6,347 bases of DNA from an uncultured Phenylobacterium sp. (GTDB lineage: Bacteria > Pseudomonadota > Alphaproteobacteria > Caulobacterales > Caulobacteraceae). Both the position numbers and the translations under genes were made by a program. The stretch lies in the NCBI GenBank assembly GCA_945952175.1, contig CAMFHW010000260.1, forward strand, positions 1-6,347, given 5' to 3'. The notes beneath the pieces were generated by a model, which had not been told where the DNA came from, made no database searches, and saw only the letters and a list, made by a program, of their open reading frames with translations. Below, piece by piece: positions 1 through 5,724 of the stretch; the first letter of the stretch is position 1; every line of letters begins with the position of its first letter.

Positions 1-48
1 TCTACACGTAAGGAGTCGTCGGCAGCGTCAGATGTGTATAAGAGACAG
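1..48 (+). other. Illumina Nextera adapter left on the contig end (artefact)
   Basis: This is synthetic library sequence, not genome. Bases 1-7 (TCTACAC) are the 3' end of the P5 primer, 8-15 (GTAAGGAG) match an i5 index that I recall as S505/N505, 16-29 (TCGTCGGCAGCGTC) are the Nextera read-1 adapter, and 30-48 (AGATGTGTATAAGAGACAG) are the 19-bp Tn5 mosaic end. The pieces are contiguous and in the order of a finished Nextera library molecule, which chance or a natural transposon would not give. Genomic sequence starts at 49. Reading frames that start in this stretch are spurious, and the receptor gene after it is cut by the library fragment end, not by a biological event. Confidence 0.98.
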
Positions 49-1496
49 TCGACGGGCCGTTCAACTTCAACGTCGGCGCCCTCTACCTCGACTTCAAGGC
101 GGGCGGCGACTACTTCGTGATGTTCAACACGGGGACGGCCTACTATCAGGTCAACAACCTGTTCAACACCGGCAACGCCAACTGCACCACCGGTGCGGCC
201 TGCGTCGCCGTCGACCCGAAGCAGGATCCCGATCGGTCGGGCCACAACTACTACGACAATTACGGCCCCTATCATCTGAAGTCGTCCGCCCTGTTCGGCG
301 AGGCCTACTATCAGATGACCGACGACTTCAAATGGACCCTCGGCCTCCGCTACACGGATGACGACAAGAAGGTCGAGAACCACGCCGTGGCCCTCGGCAC
401 GACCGGCAGCGGCATCATCGGTCCGCCTCCGGGCGCTCCGGCGGTGGGCTCCGTCGAGTACAAGGAAACGACTGGCCGCTTCGGCTTCGACTGGAAGCCC
501 AAGCTGTCGTTCACCGACCAGACCCTGGTCTACGCCTTCTTCTCGCGCGGCTATAAGGCCGGCGGCCTGAACCCGGCCTGCTCGCCGACGGTCGGCATCT
601 GCCCGAAGGCGACCTTCGATCCGGAGTTCGTGAACGCCTTCGAAATCGGCACCAAGAACACCCTGCTGGGTGGCGCCATGGTGCTGAACCTGACGGCCTT
701 CCACTATGACTACACCGGCTATCAGGTCTCCAAGATCGTCAACCGCACCTCGGTCAACGAGAACATCGACGCCAAGATCAACGGCGCCGAGTTCGAGTCG
801 ATCTGGTCGCCGGTCGAGCACCTGCGCTTCAACGCCAACATCGGCTATCTCGACACCGAGATCAGCAACGGCACCTCGATCGACGTCTTCAACCGGACCC
901 AGAGCAACCCCGCCCTGACCGTGGTGAAGTCGAGCTCGGCATCGAACTGCGTGGTGCGGACGACGGACGCCGCCGCGGCCCTCGCGGCCGCCAATGCGAG
1001 CAACCCCTTCGCCCTGCTCGGCGTCTGCACCCCGGCCACCACGACCGGCGCGGGCACCGACATCGGCGGTGGCGCGATCGCGGTCGGCACCAACGCCTTC
1101 GGCGGCCTGGTGTCGGACGGCGTGCCGCTGGCGCTGAAGGGTAAGGAACTGCCGAACGCGCCGCACTGGACCATCAGCCTCGGCGCCCAGTACGACTACG
1201 ACTTCGGCAACGGCTGGAACGCCGTGGCGCGGGCCGACTACTACCATCAGTCGGAAACCTTCGCCCGGATCTACAACTCCGCCGCCGACCGCATCGACAG
1301 CTGGCAGAACCTCAACCTGACCCTGACGGTGGCTAACAAGGACAAGGGCTGGAGCTTCGACGCGTTCGTGAAGAACGCGACCGACGAGACGGCCATCACC
1401 GACTTCTATCTGACCGACGACTCGTCGGGCCTGTTCCGCAACGCCTTCTTCACCGAGCCGCGCACCTACGGGTTCGCGATCACCAAGTCCTGGTAG
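49..1496 (+). CDS. TonB-dependent outer-membrane receptor, 5'-truncated (C-terminal barrel part)
   Basis: This is the C-terminal part of a TonB-dependent receptor, an outer-membrane beta-barrel that imports scarce ligands such as metal chelates or large organic compounds using TonB-ExbBD energy. The open frame has 481 complete codons from base 51; the next in-frame codon upstream is a stop inside the adapter. ATG at 117 is internal, because the frame before it already reads like barrel (GALYLDFKAGGDYFV). The signal peptide, TonB box and plug are missing, roughly 300-350 residues if it had usual family length. Visible family marks are alternating amphipathic strands, FSRGYKAGGLNP, a NAFEIGTKN strand, GAEFES, a VKNATDE strand, and the end EPRTYGFAITKSW with the terminal aromatic residue typical of outer-membrane proteins. 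The six cysteines form three spaced pairs in loop-like, low-complexity segments. A terminator follows 38 bp after the stop. The ligand is unknown. The truncation is an assembly edge, not a pseudogene. Confidence 0.93.
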
Positions 1497-1534
1497 GCGA
1501 CGCGACCTGATCCTTCCGGATCGGCATTTCCTGG

Positions 1535-1568
1535 AGGGCGGCGGAGCGATCCGCCGCCCTTTCTTCTT
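1535..1568 (+). terminator. Rho-independent terminator of the first receptor gene
   Basis: A perfect 11-bp stem (AGGGCGGCGGA at 1535-1545 paired with TCCGCCGCCCT at 1550-1560) closes a GCGA loop of the stable GNRA type and is followed by TTCTTCTT at 1561-1568. It lies 38 bp after the TAG stop. The T-rich tract is only on the plus-strand side, so it should act on the upstream receptor and separate it from the next one. A smaller hairpin, GATCC-N4-GGATC at 1509-1522, comes just before it. Confidence 0.93.
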
Positions 1569-1584
1569 GCCCTCGACGGCTTGC

Positions 1585-1684
1585 GATTCGATCCCGCCGC
1601 GCGACTTTCACTCTTCGGTATGGAATCTGTGCCCGCCAAACGCCCGTGAATAGCCCGCGTTTCCGAATGATTTACTTTCGAGTC
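1585..1684. promoter_or_regulatory. Cluster of three GANTC (CcrM-type) methylation sites
   Basis: GATTC at 1585-1589, GAATC at 1623-1627 and GAGTC at 1680-1684 lie within 100 bp. By my scan the other 6.2 kb of genomic sequence has only three more (795, 1419, 5407). In Caulobacter and many other alphaproteobacteria GANTC is methylated by the cell-cycle methyltransferase CcrM, and methylated sites in promoters can recruit the transcription factor GcrA. The sites are seen directly; a role in controlling the downstream receptor is an inference. Confidence 0.5.
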
Positions 1685-1726
1685 AAAGAACGCAGATCAT
1701 TTTTGTGCGCCAAGTTCGAAAGCGCG

Positions 1727-1744
1727 GTATTTGCGCCACAATAC
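1727..1744. repeat. Inverted repeat GTATT-N8-AATAC, possible operator
   Basis: GTATT at 1727-1731 is the reverse complement of AATAC at 1740-1744, with an 8-bp GC-rich spacer. The centre-to-centre distance suits a dimeric helix-turn-helix regulator, and it lies in the presumed promoter region of the second receptor. With only five base pairs per arm, chance is a real alternative. Confidence 0.25.
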
Positions 1745-1764
1745 GGCGTAAGCGGAACTGAATT

Positions 1765-1779
1765 GCGATAACTTATCGC
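1765..1779. repeat. Inverted repeat GCGATA-N3-TATCGC, possible operator
   Basis: GCGATA (1765-1770) and TATCGC (1774-1779) are perfect reverse complements around ACT. The left arm overlaps GCGATAAC, a near match to the alphaproteobacterial -10 consensus, so a protein bound here could block a promoter; alternatively the RNA could form a small hairpin in the leader. No regulator gene is in the window to pair with it. Confidence 0.35.
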
Positions 1780-1793
1780 CCATAACAATTGAC

Positions 1794-1809
1794 GGGGCCG
1801 CAGAGCCCC
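1794..1809 (+). repeat. Short GC-rich hairpin in the leader of the second receptor gene
   Basis: GGGGC (1794-1798) can pair with GCCCC (1805-1809) around CGCAGA. A second possible stem, CCGGG (1828-1832) with CCCGG (1845-1849), follows. There is no T tract, so it is not an intrinsic terminator, and the sequence matches no riboswitch class that I recognise. It could be a structured untranslated leader or simply a product of high GC. Confidence 0.25.
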
Positions 1810-1907
1810 CTGAGGGTCCGCCCACGTCCGGGCGCCTCCCCGCTCCCGGGCTTCATTGCATGCGCATCACACAGGCGACACGGGCGTCCGACCGCTCGCG
1901 CCGTCTT

Positions 1908-1913
1908 GGGAGG
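1908..1913 (+). promoter_or_regulatory. Ribosome binding site fixing the start of the second receptor
   Basis: GGGAGG is followed by ACCT and then ATG at 1918. It is a strong Shine-Dalgarno match at short spacing. It decides the start: the same frame is open back to a TTG at 1789, but those extra 43 codons encode a Pro/Arg-rich stretch with no signal peptide features, whereas the ATG at 1918 starts a clean signal peptide. Confidence 0.85.
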
Positions 1914-1917
1914 ACCT

Positions 1918-4422
1918 ATGACGTCATTCAACAGCCTCCGGCTGCGGAGCGTGCTGGCGATGGGGGCTTCGGCCCTCGCCATCACCTCGTTCGCCGTTCC
2001 CGCCCTCGCTCAGGAGCAAGCGAAAGGGGACGACTTCCAAATCGAAGAGCTGGTCATCACCGCCGAGAAGCGGGAACAGGCCCTGCAGGACGTGCCGGTG
2101 GCCGTCTCGGCCTACACCTCGAACCAGCGCGACGTCGTCGGCATGACCGGCATCCAGGACTTCGTGAACTTCACGCCGGGCATGAACTATTCCGGCACCG
2201 ACCGGGTGTCGCTGCGCGGCGCCGGCCGCAACACCTTCTACATCGGCAACGACCCGGGCGTGGCCACCTACTCGGACGGCTTCTATTCGGCCTCCTCGTC
2301 GGAGCTGTTCAAGAGCCCGCTGTTCGTCGAGCGCACCGAGATCCTGCGCGGCCCGCAGGGCACGCTGTACGGCCGCAACGCCATGGGCGGCGCGCTGAAC
2401 ACCATCTCCAAGCACCCGAGCCACGACTTCAGCGGCGAGATCCGCGCCTCCTACGCCAACTACGACCACTCCAAGATCGAAGGCGTCGTCTCGATCCCGG
2501 TGGCCGAGCACCTGCGCTTCAAGATCGGCGGCAGCCAGGACGAGCAGCGCGAAGGCTTCATCAAGAACATCGGAACCGCCAATGACGGCGGCACGATCAA
2601 GCGCAGCTATTTCGAATTCCAGGCCGAGGCCGAGCTCGGCGACAACGCCACCGCCTGGCTGCGCTATTCGCGCACGAGCTGGGACGACACCACCGGCGTC
2701 GGCGACCGCCTCGCCAATGCGGTGATGCCCTACGACACCACCCGCATCTTCCCGCCGATCGGCGGCCTGCAGCCCAACCCGCAGTATGGCTACACCACGG
2801 CCAACCCGGGGGTCACCGATCCCTACAAGATGAACACCAACACCAACGGTTACGGCCAGCTGCGGGGCAACCATCTGCTCACCGCGACCCTGACCTACGA
2901 CCTGGGTTGGGCCGACCTGAAGTATGTCGGCGGGTTCCAGCAGTACAACTATCAGACCGGCGGCGACTACGACGGCACCAGCCGCACCGCGGCCATCACC
3001 ATCCCGGGCATGGCGGTTCCGTACTTCCCGACCCAGACGACCGACTTCGACGAGCACAAGCGCTACTACTCGAACGAGATCAATCTGAGCTCGAAGAACG
3101 ACGGCCCCCTCACCTGGATCCTGGGCCTGTACCAGTATCACGAGGAGTATCGTCAGCGGATCCAGCTGGCCAACCCGAACCAGGTCCAGCTCGCCACGCC
3201 GCTGACCCTGACCGGCGCGCTCGCCGCCGCCAACCCGTCGCGCGACTTCGCCGACCAGCAAGCCACCCTGCTGTCGAAGGCCTATGCGGTGTTCGGCCAG
3301 GCGACCTACAAGTTCAACGACCAATGGGCGGTCACCGCTGGCCTGCGCTACACCAAGGACGAGAAGAGCGGCTGGGAAAGCCAGCGCCTGATCATCCTGT
3401 CGCCGTCGATCGCGGCGGGCGCGGCGGCCTTCGACGTCTCCACCGACCTCGATCCGACCACCCCGGGCGTGCAGAACTCGCGCAGCCTGTCCAACAGCTG
3501 GGACGCCGTCACCGGCACCATCAAGCTGGAGTTCACGCCGGACAGCGACAGCCTGTACTACGCCAACTACAGCAAGGGCTATAAGTCGGGCGGCTTCCTC
3601 CTGGGCACCCTGGCCACCAAGCCGGAAGCCGATCAGGAAGGCGTCGACGCCTTCGAAGTCGGCATGAAGAAGACCTTCGCCAAGCGCCTGATCCTGAACG
3701 CCTCGGCGTTCTACAACAACTACAAGGATCTGCAGCTCAACCTGTCGCAGCTCAACGCGGCCGGCACGGCGGCGGCGAACAACTTCGTCAACGTCGACGC
3801 CCGCGCCTACGGCATCGAGCTCGAAGCCCAGTGGCAGCCGATCCGGCCGCTGCAGTTCACGGCCTCCTACGGCTACCTGAACACCGAGATCACCTCGGGC
3901 TGCTGCTTCTACGACCCGGCCGACCCGTCGGCCCTGCTGCCGGGCGCGAAGCCCAAGGGCGGGACGGCGGTCTCGAACGGCGTGCTGCTGGTGTTCCAGG
4001 ACCTGAAGGGCAGCCAGCTCTTCCAGTCGCCGGAGAACAAGTTCGCCGTGAACGGCAACTACACGTTCGAGTTCGACGCCGGCTCGCTGATCCTGTCGGG
4101 CACCTACACCTGGACCGACAAGACCATCTACCAGCCGTTCAACGATCCGGCCTTCCAAGTGCCGTCCTACGGCACCGCCGACTTCCGCGCCCTGTGGAAG
4201 GACGGCAAGGATCGCTACCAGCTGATCGGCTTCGTCAAGAACGCCTTCGACGAGCAGGGCTTCACTTCGACGGGTTCGACCAACCCGACCGCGGTGTTCG
4301 CCAACCCGAACCCGGGCCTGACCGTCGGCTCCTCGACCTATCTGCGTCAGACCGGCGTCGCGATCACCCGCGGCCTGATCCAGCCGCGGACCTACGGCGT
4401 CGAGGTCCAGTACAAGTTCTAG
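1918..4422 (+). CDS. TonB-dependent outer-membrane receptor, complete (834 aa)
   Basis: This complete TonB-dependent receptor should import an unidentified ligand across the outer membrane. Residues 1-31 are a signal peptide (basic MTSFNSLRLR, a hydrophobic core, cleavage after PALA before Q32). A TonB-box-like segment EELVITA is at 43-49. The plug spans about 56-165 with DVPVAVSAY, SLRGAGRNT and the hallmark RGPQGTLYGRNAMGGALN at 144-161. The rest is the barrel, with YSKGYKSGGF, DAFEVGMKK, the VKNAFDE strand and the end QPRTYGVEVQYKF with terminal Phe. Only about 11 residues separate the cleavage site from the TonB box, so there is no N-terminal signalling (STN/FecA-type) domain and no built-in anti-sigma partner. 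The only two cysteines are adjacent (662-663, in SGCCFYDP), probably in an extracellular loop. It resembles the upstream receptor in barrel motifs but is clearly diverged. It probably has its own promoter in the preceding gap and ends at a strong terminator. Siderophore, plant aromatic or glycan uptake are all possible. Confidence 0.96.
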   Translation: MTSFNSLRLRSVLAMGASALAITSFAVPALAQEQAKGDDFQIEELVITAEKREQALQDVPVAVSAYTSNQRDVVGMTGIQDFVNFTPGMNYSGTDRVSLRGAGRNTFYIGNDPGVATYSDGFYSASSSELFKSPLFVERTEILRGPQGTLYGRNAMGGALNTISKHPSHDFSGEIRASYANYDHSKIEGVVSIPVAEHLRFKIGGSQDEQREGFIKNIGTANDGGTIKRSYFEFQAEAELGDNATAWLRYSRTSWDDTTGVGDRLANAVMPYDTTRIFPPIGGLQPNPQYGYTTANPGVTDPYKMNTNTNGYGQLRGNHLLTATLTYDLGWADLKYVGGFQQYNYQTGGDYDGTSRTAAITIPGMAVPYFPTQTTDFDEHKRYYSNEINLSSKNDGPLTWILGLYQYHEEYRQRIQLANPNQVQLATPLTLTGALAAANPSRDFADQQATLLSKAYAVFGQATYKFNDQWAVTAGLRYTKDEKSGWESQRLIILSPSIAAGAAAFDVSTDLDPTTPGVQNSRSLSNSWDAVTGTIKLEFTPDSDSLYYANYSKGYKSGGFLLGTLATKPEADQEGVDAFEVGMKKTFAKRLILNASAFYNNYKDLQLNLSQLNAAGTAAANNFVNVDARAYGIELEAQWQPIRPLQFTASYGYLNTEITSGCCFYDPADPSALLPGAKPKGGTAVSNGVLLVFQDLKGSQLFQSPENKFAVNGNYTFEFDAGSLILSGTYTWTDKTIYQPFNDPAFQVPSYGTADFRALWKDGKDRYQLIGFVKNAFDEQGFTSTGSTNPTAVFANPNPGLTVGSSTYLRQTGVAITRGLIQPRTYGVEVQYKF

Positions 4423-4448
4423 GTTCGGGTTTCCTCCCCGATACGTCT

Positions 4449-4480
4449 GGCCGGCGGGGCGACCCGCCGGCCTTCTTTTT
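4449..4480 (+). terminator. Rho-independent terminator of the second receptor gene
   Basis: A perfect 10-bp stem (GGCCGGCGGG at 4449-4458 with CCCGCCGGCC at 4463-4472) closes a GCGA tetraloop and runs into TTCTTTTT at 4473-4480, 26 bp after the stop codon. It uses the same tetraloop as the terminator of the first receptor, though the stems differ. It argues that the downstream receiver gene is transcribed separately. Confidence 0.94.
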
Positions 4481-4524
4481 GTCTGGCGACCAGGTGATTT
4501 GGCGGCATCGGGACCCCGCGCTCA

Positions 4525-4538
4525 CGTCAAAATTGACG
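4525..4538. repeat. Palindrome CGTCAA-N2-TTGACG, possible operator upstream of the receiver gene
   Basis: The arms CGTCAA (4525-4530) and TTGACG (4533-4538) are perfect reverse complements around AA. The right arm with its next base, TTGACGC, also fits the Caulobacter -35 consensus TTGaCgS, but I see no good -10 at 10-14 or 17 bp downstream. The element is 73 bp upstream of the ATG at 4612 in the only A/T-rich part of this gap. AATTGACG also occurs at 1787-1794 before the second receptor. The rest of 4539-4611 shows no clear Shine-Dalgarno sequence. Confidence 0.4.
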
Positions 4539-4611
4539 CGTACCAAATTTAACGTCTCCGCAAGCGCTTAGGCGCATTCTGAGCATAAGTTCTCGAAGCC
4601 GCGCGCGGTAC

Positions 4612-5715
4612 ATGTCCCTGCCCGATTTCTTTTTCGAGCGTGTCACCAGCGAAATCCATCAACAGATGGAGGGCGTGCTGGCGTTGTCCGAACGCCTGTC
4701 GCGCCAGCACCTGGCGCCCGACGCGCAGACCTGCGTCGCTGGCGTATCCGAGGCGGCGACCTCGGTGCTGCGCATCATCAGCGCCAGTATGGACCTGAAG
4801 ACCGCCTCCATCGAGGGTCTGAAGTTCGCGCCCGAGCCCAAGCGGCTGCGCGACCTGGTGGACGATCTGGAAGCCCGCTGGCGCGATCGCGCCACCGAGG
4901 CGGGCGTCACTTTGCTGGTCTCCTATGACGGCGATCCGGAAGCGACGGCGGTGATCGATCCCAGCCGCGCCCTGCAGGTCTTCGACGGCTTCATCGCCCA
5001 GGCGGTGGCCGGCGTGCGCCGCGGCGCCGTCGAGGCCACCCTGCGCGCCACCACCGAGGGCGAACAGTTCCAGCTCGAAGGCCGCGTGCGCGGCGGCGCC
5101 CGGGATCTCGGAGAGCGCGCGCTCGACATACGCGAGATCGAGGCCCTGTTCGGCCTGGAGACCGCACTCGCCTTCGCGCTCGGTCATCGCATCCTGCAGG
5201 ACCTGTCCGGCGAAGTCCGCACCGAGGCCAACCGCGGCGGCGGCGAGACCCTGGTGTTCGCTTTCACGGCGCCCCGGGCGCGCGAGGCCGAAGCCGAGAC
5301 CGAAGAGGCCGCCTCCGGGCGCGCCGCCCACATCCTGGTGGTCGACGACAACGCCACCAACCGCATGGTCGCCGAGACCCTGTGCGAGATGTTCGACTGC
5401 ACCTCGGAATCGGCGGTCGACGGTGTCGAGGCGGTCGAGGCCGCGCGCACCGGCCGGTTCGACCTGATCCTGATGGACATCAAGATGCCGCGCATGGATG
5501 GCGTGGCCGCCACCCGCGAGATCCGCCAGTTGGGCGGCAAGGCGGGTTCGGTGCCGATCATCGCGCTCACCGCCAACGCCGACCCCGAAGACGCCCAGGG
5601 CTATCTGAAGGCCGGCATGAACGGCGTGGTCGAAAAGCCGATGAAGCCCGAGAACCTGTTGCGCGCGCTGCAGGAAAACCTGGGCGGCGACGACGACGCG
5701 GCTGTCGCGGCCTAA
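4612..5715 (+). CDS. Degenerate hybrid histidine kinase (pseudokinase) with intact C-terminal receiver domain
   Basis: A 367-residue soluble protein with no signal peptide or membrane segment. Residues about 5-80 align with a HisKA dimerisation domain, but the SHEIRTP phosphorylation motif reads TSEIHQQ, so Ser13 stands where the phosphorylated His should be. Residues about 85-221 follow a HATPase domain in outline (DPSRALQVF at 116-124) but the N-box Asn is Gln130, no DxGxG box is visible, and the glycines of GLGLAI are replaced (ETALAFAL, 183-190). Autophosphorylation is therefore unlikely. After an acidic, Ala-rich linker (222-239), residues 240-357 form a canonical receiver: Asp245/Asp246, phospho-acceptor Asp289 in LMDIKMP, Thr320 and Lys342 in EKPMKP. 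The best inference is a response regulator phosphorylated by another kinase, with the dead kinase half serving for dimerisation or partner binding. ATG 4612 is chosen because the HisKA fold begins at once; no clear Shine-Dalgarno precedes it. The targets are unknown. Confidence 0.88.
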   Translation: MSLPDFFFERVTSEIHQQMEGVLALSERLSRQHLAPDAQTCVAGVSEAATSVLRIISASMDLKTASIEGLKFAPEPKRLRDLVDDLEARWRDRATEAGVTLLVSYDGDPEATAVIDPSRALQVFDGFIAQAVAGVRRGAVEATLRATTEGEQFQLEGRVRGGARDLGERALDIREIEALFGLETALAFALGHRILQDLSGEVRTEANRGGGETLVFAFTAPRAREAEAETEEAASGRAAHILVVDDNATNRMVAETLCEMFDCTSESAVDGVEAVEAARTGRFDLILMDIKMPRMDGVAATREIRQLGGKAGSVPIIALTANADPEDAQGYLKAGMNGVVEKPMKPENLLRALQENLGGDDDAAVAA

Positions 5716-5724
5716 TCCGCTTCC

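Larger units (their letters stand above)
1569..1907 (+). promoter_or_regulatory. Intergenic control region of the second receptor gene
   Basis: About 340 bp without a credible gene. Its middle (about 1610-1790) is visibly richer in A and T than the surrounding genes, as expected for a promoter. It holds three GANTC sites (1585, 1623, 1680), the far-spaced inverted pair CTTTCGA (1675-1681) and TCGAAAG (1716-1722), two short inverted repeats (1727-1744 and 1765-1779) and a leader hairpin (1794-1809). I could not find a convincing -35/-10 pair. The best -10-like string is GCGATAAC at 1765-1772, one mismatch from the Caulobacter housekeeping GCTANAWC, but no matching -35 sits 10-14 bp upstream. 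TTGACGG at 1789-1795 fits a -35 box but is followed by a GC-rich stretch. I saw no cobalamin riboswitch box. The promoter location is inferred. Confidence 0.6.

Noticed and set aside
30..48. Tn5 mosaic end as evidence of a natural transposon
   Set aside because: It is joined to the Nextera read-1 adapter, an i5 index and the P5 tail, so it comes from library preparation.
32..361. 109-codon plus-strand reading frame at the left edge
   Set aside because: It begins inside the adapter and overlaps the receptor in another frame; the product is Arg-rich shadow sequence.
1789..1917. 43-codon N-terminal extension of the second receptor from TTG at 1789
   Set aside because: It puts Pro/Arg-rich sequence before a perfect signal peptide, and a strong Shine-Dalgarno sequence directly precedes the ATG at 1918.
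1790..1917. Cobalamin or other riboswitch in the receptor leader
   Set aside because: I see GC-rich hairpins but no B12-box or other conserved riboswitch core.
1918..2100. FecA-type signal-transducing receptor with N-terminal STN domain
   Set aside because: Only about 11 residues lie between the signal peptide cleavage site and the TonB box, so there is no room for the domain, and no sigma/anti-sigma genes are visible.
1924..4158. 744-codon open frame antisense to the complete receptor
   Set aside because: Long stop-free antisense frames are expected opposite a GC-rich gene. The product is Val/Gly/Arg-rich with no domain, and the sense strand clearly encodes a receptor.
4423..4611. Operon linking the second receptor to the receiver gene
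   Set aside because: A strong intrinsic terminator and about 190 bp with a separate A/T-rich control-like segment lie between them.
4549..5331. 260-codon antisense frame opposite the pseudokinase gene
   Set aside because: The composition is typical of a GC shadow, and the sense frame has a clear HisKA-HATPase-receiver architecture.
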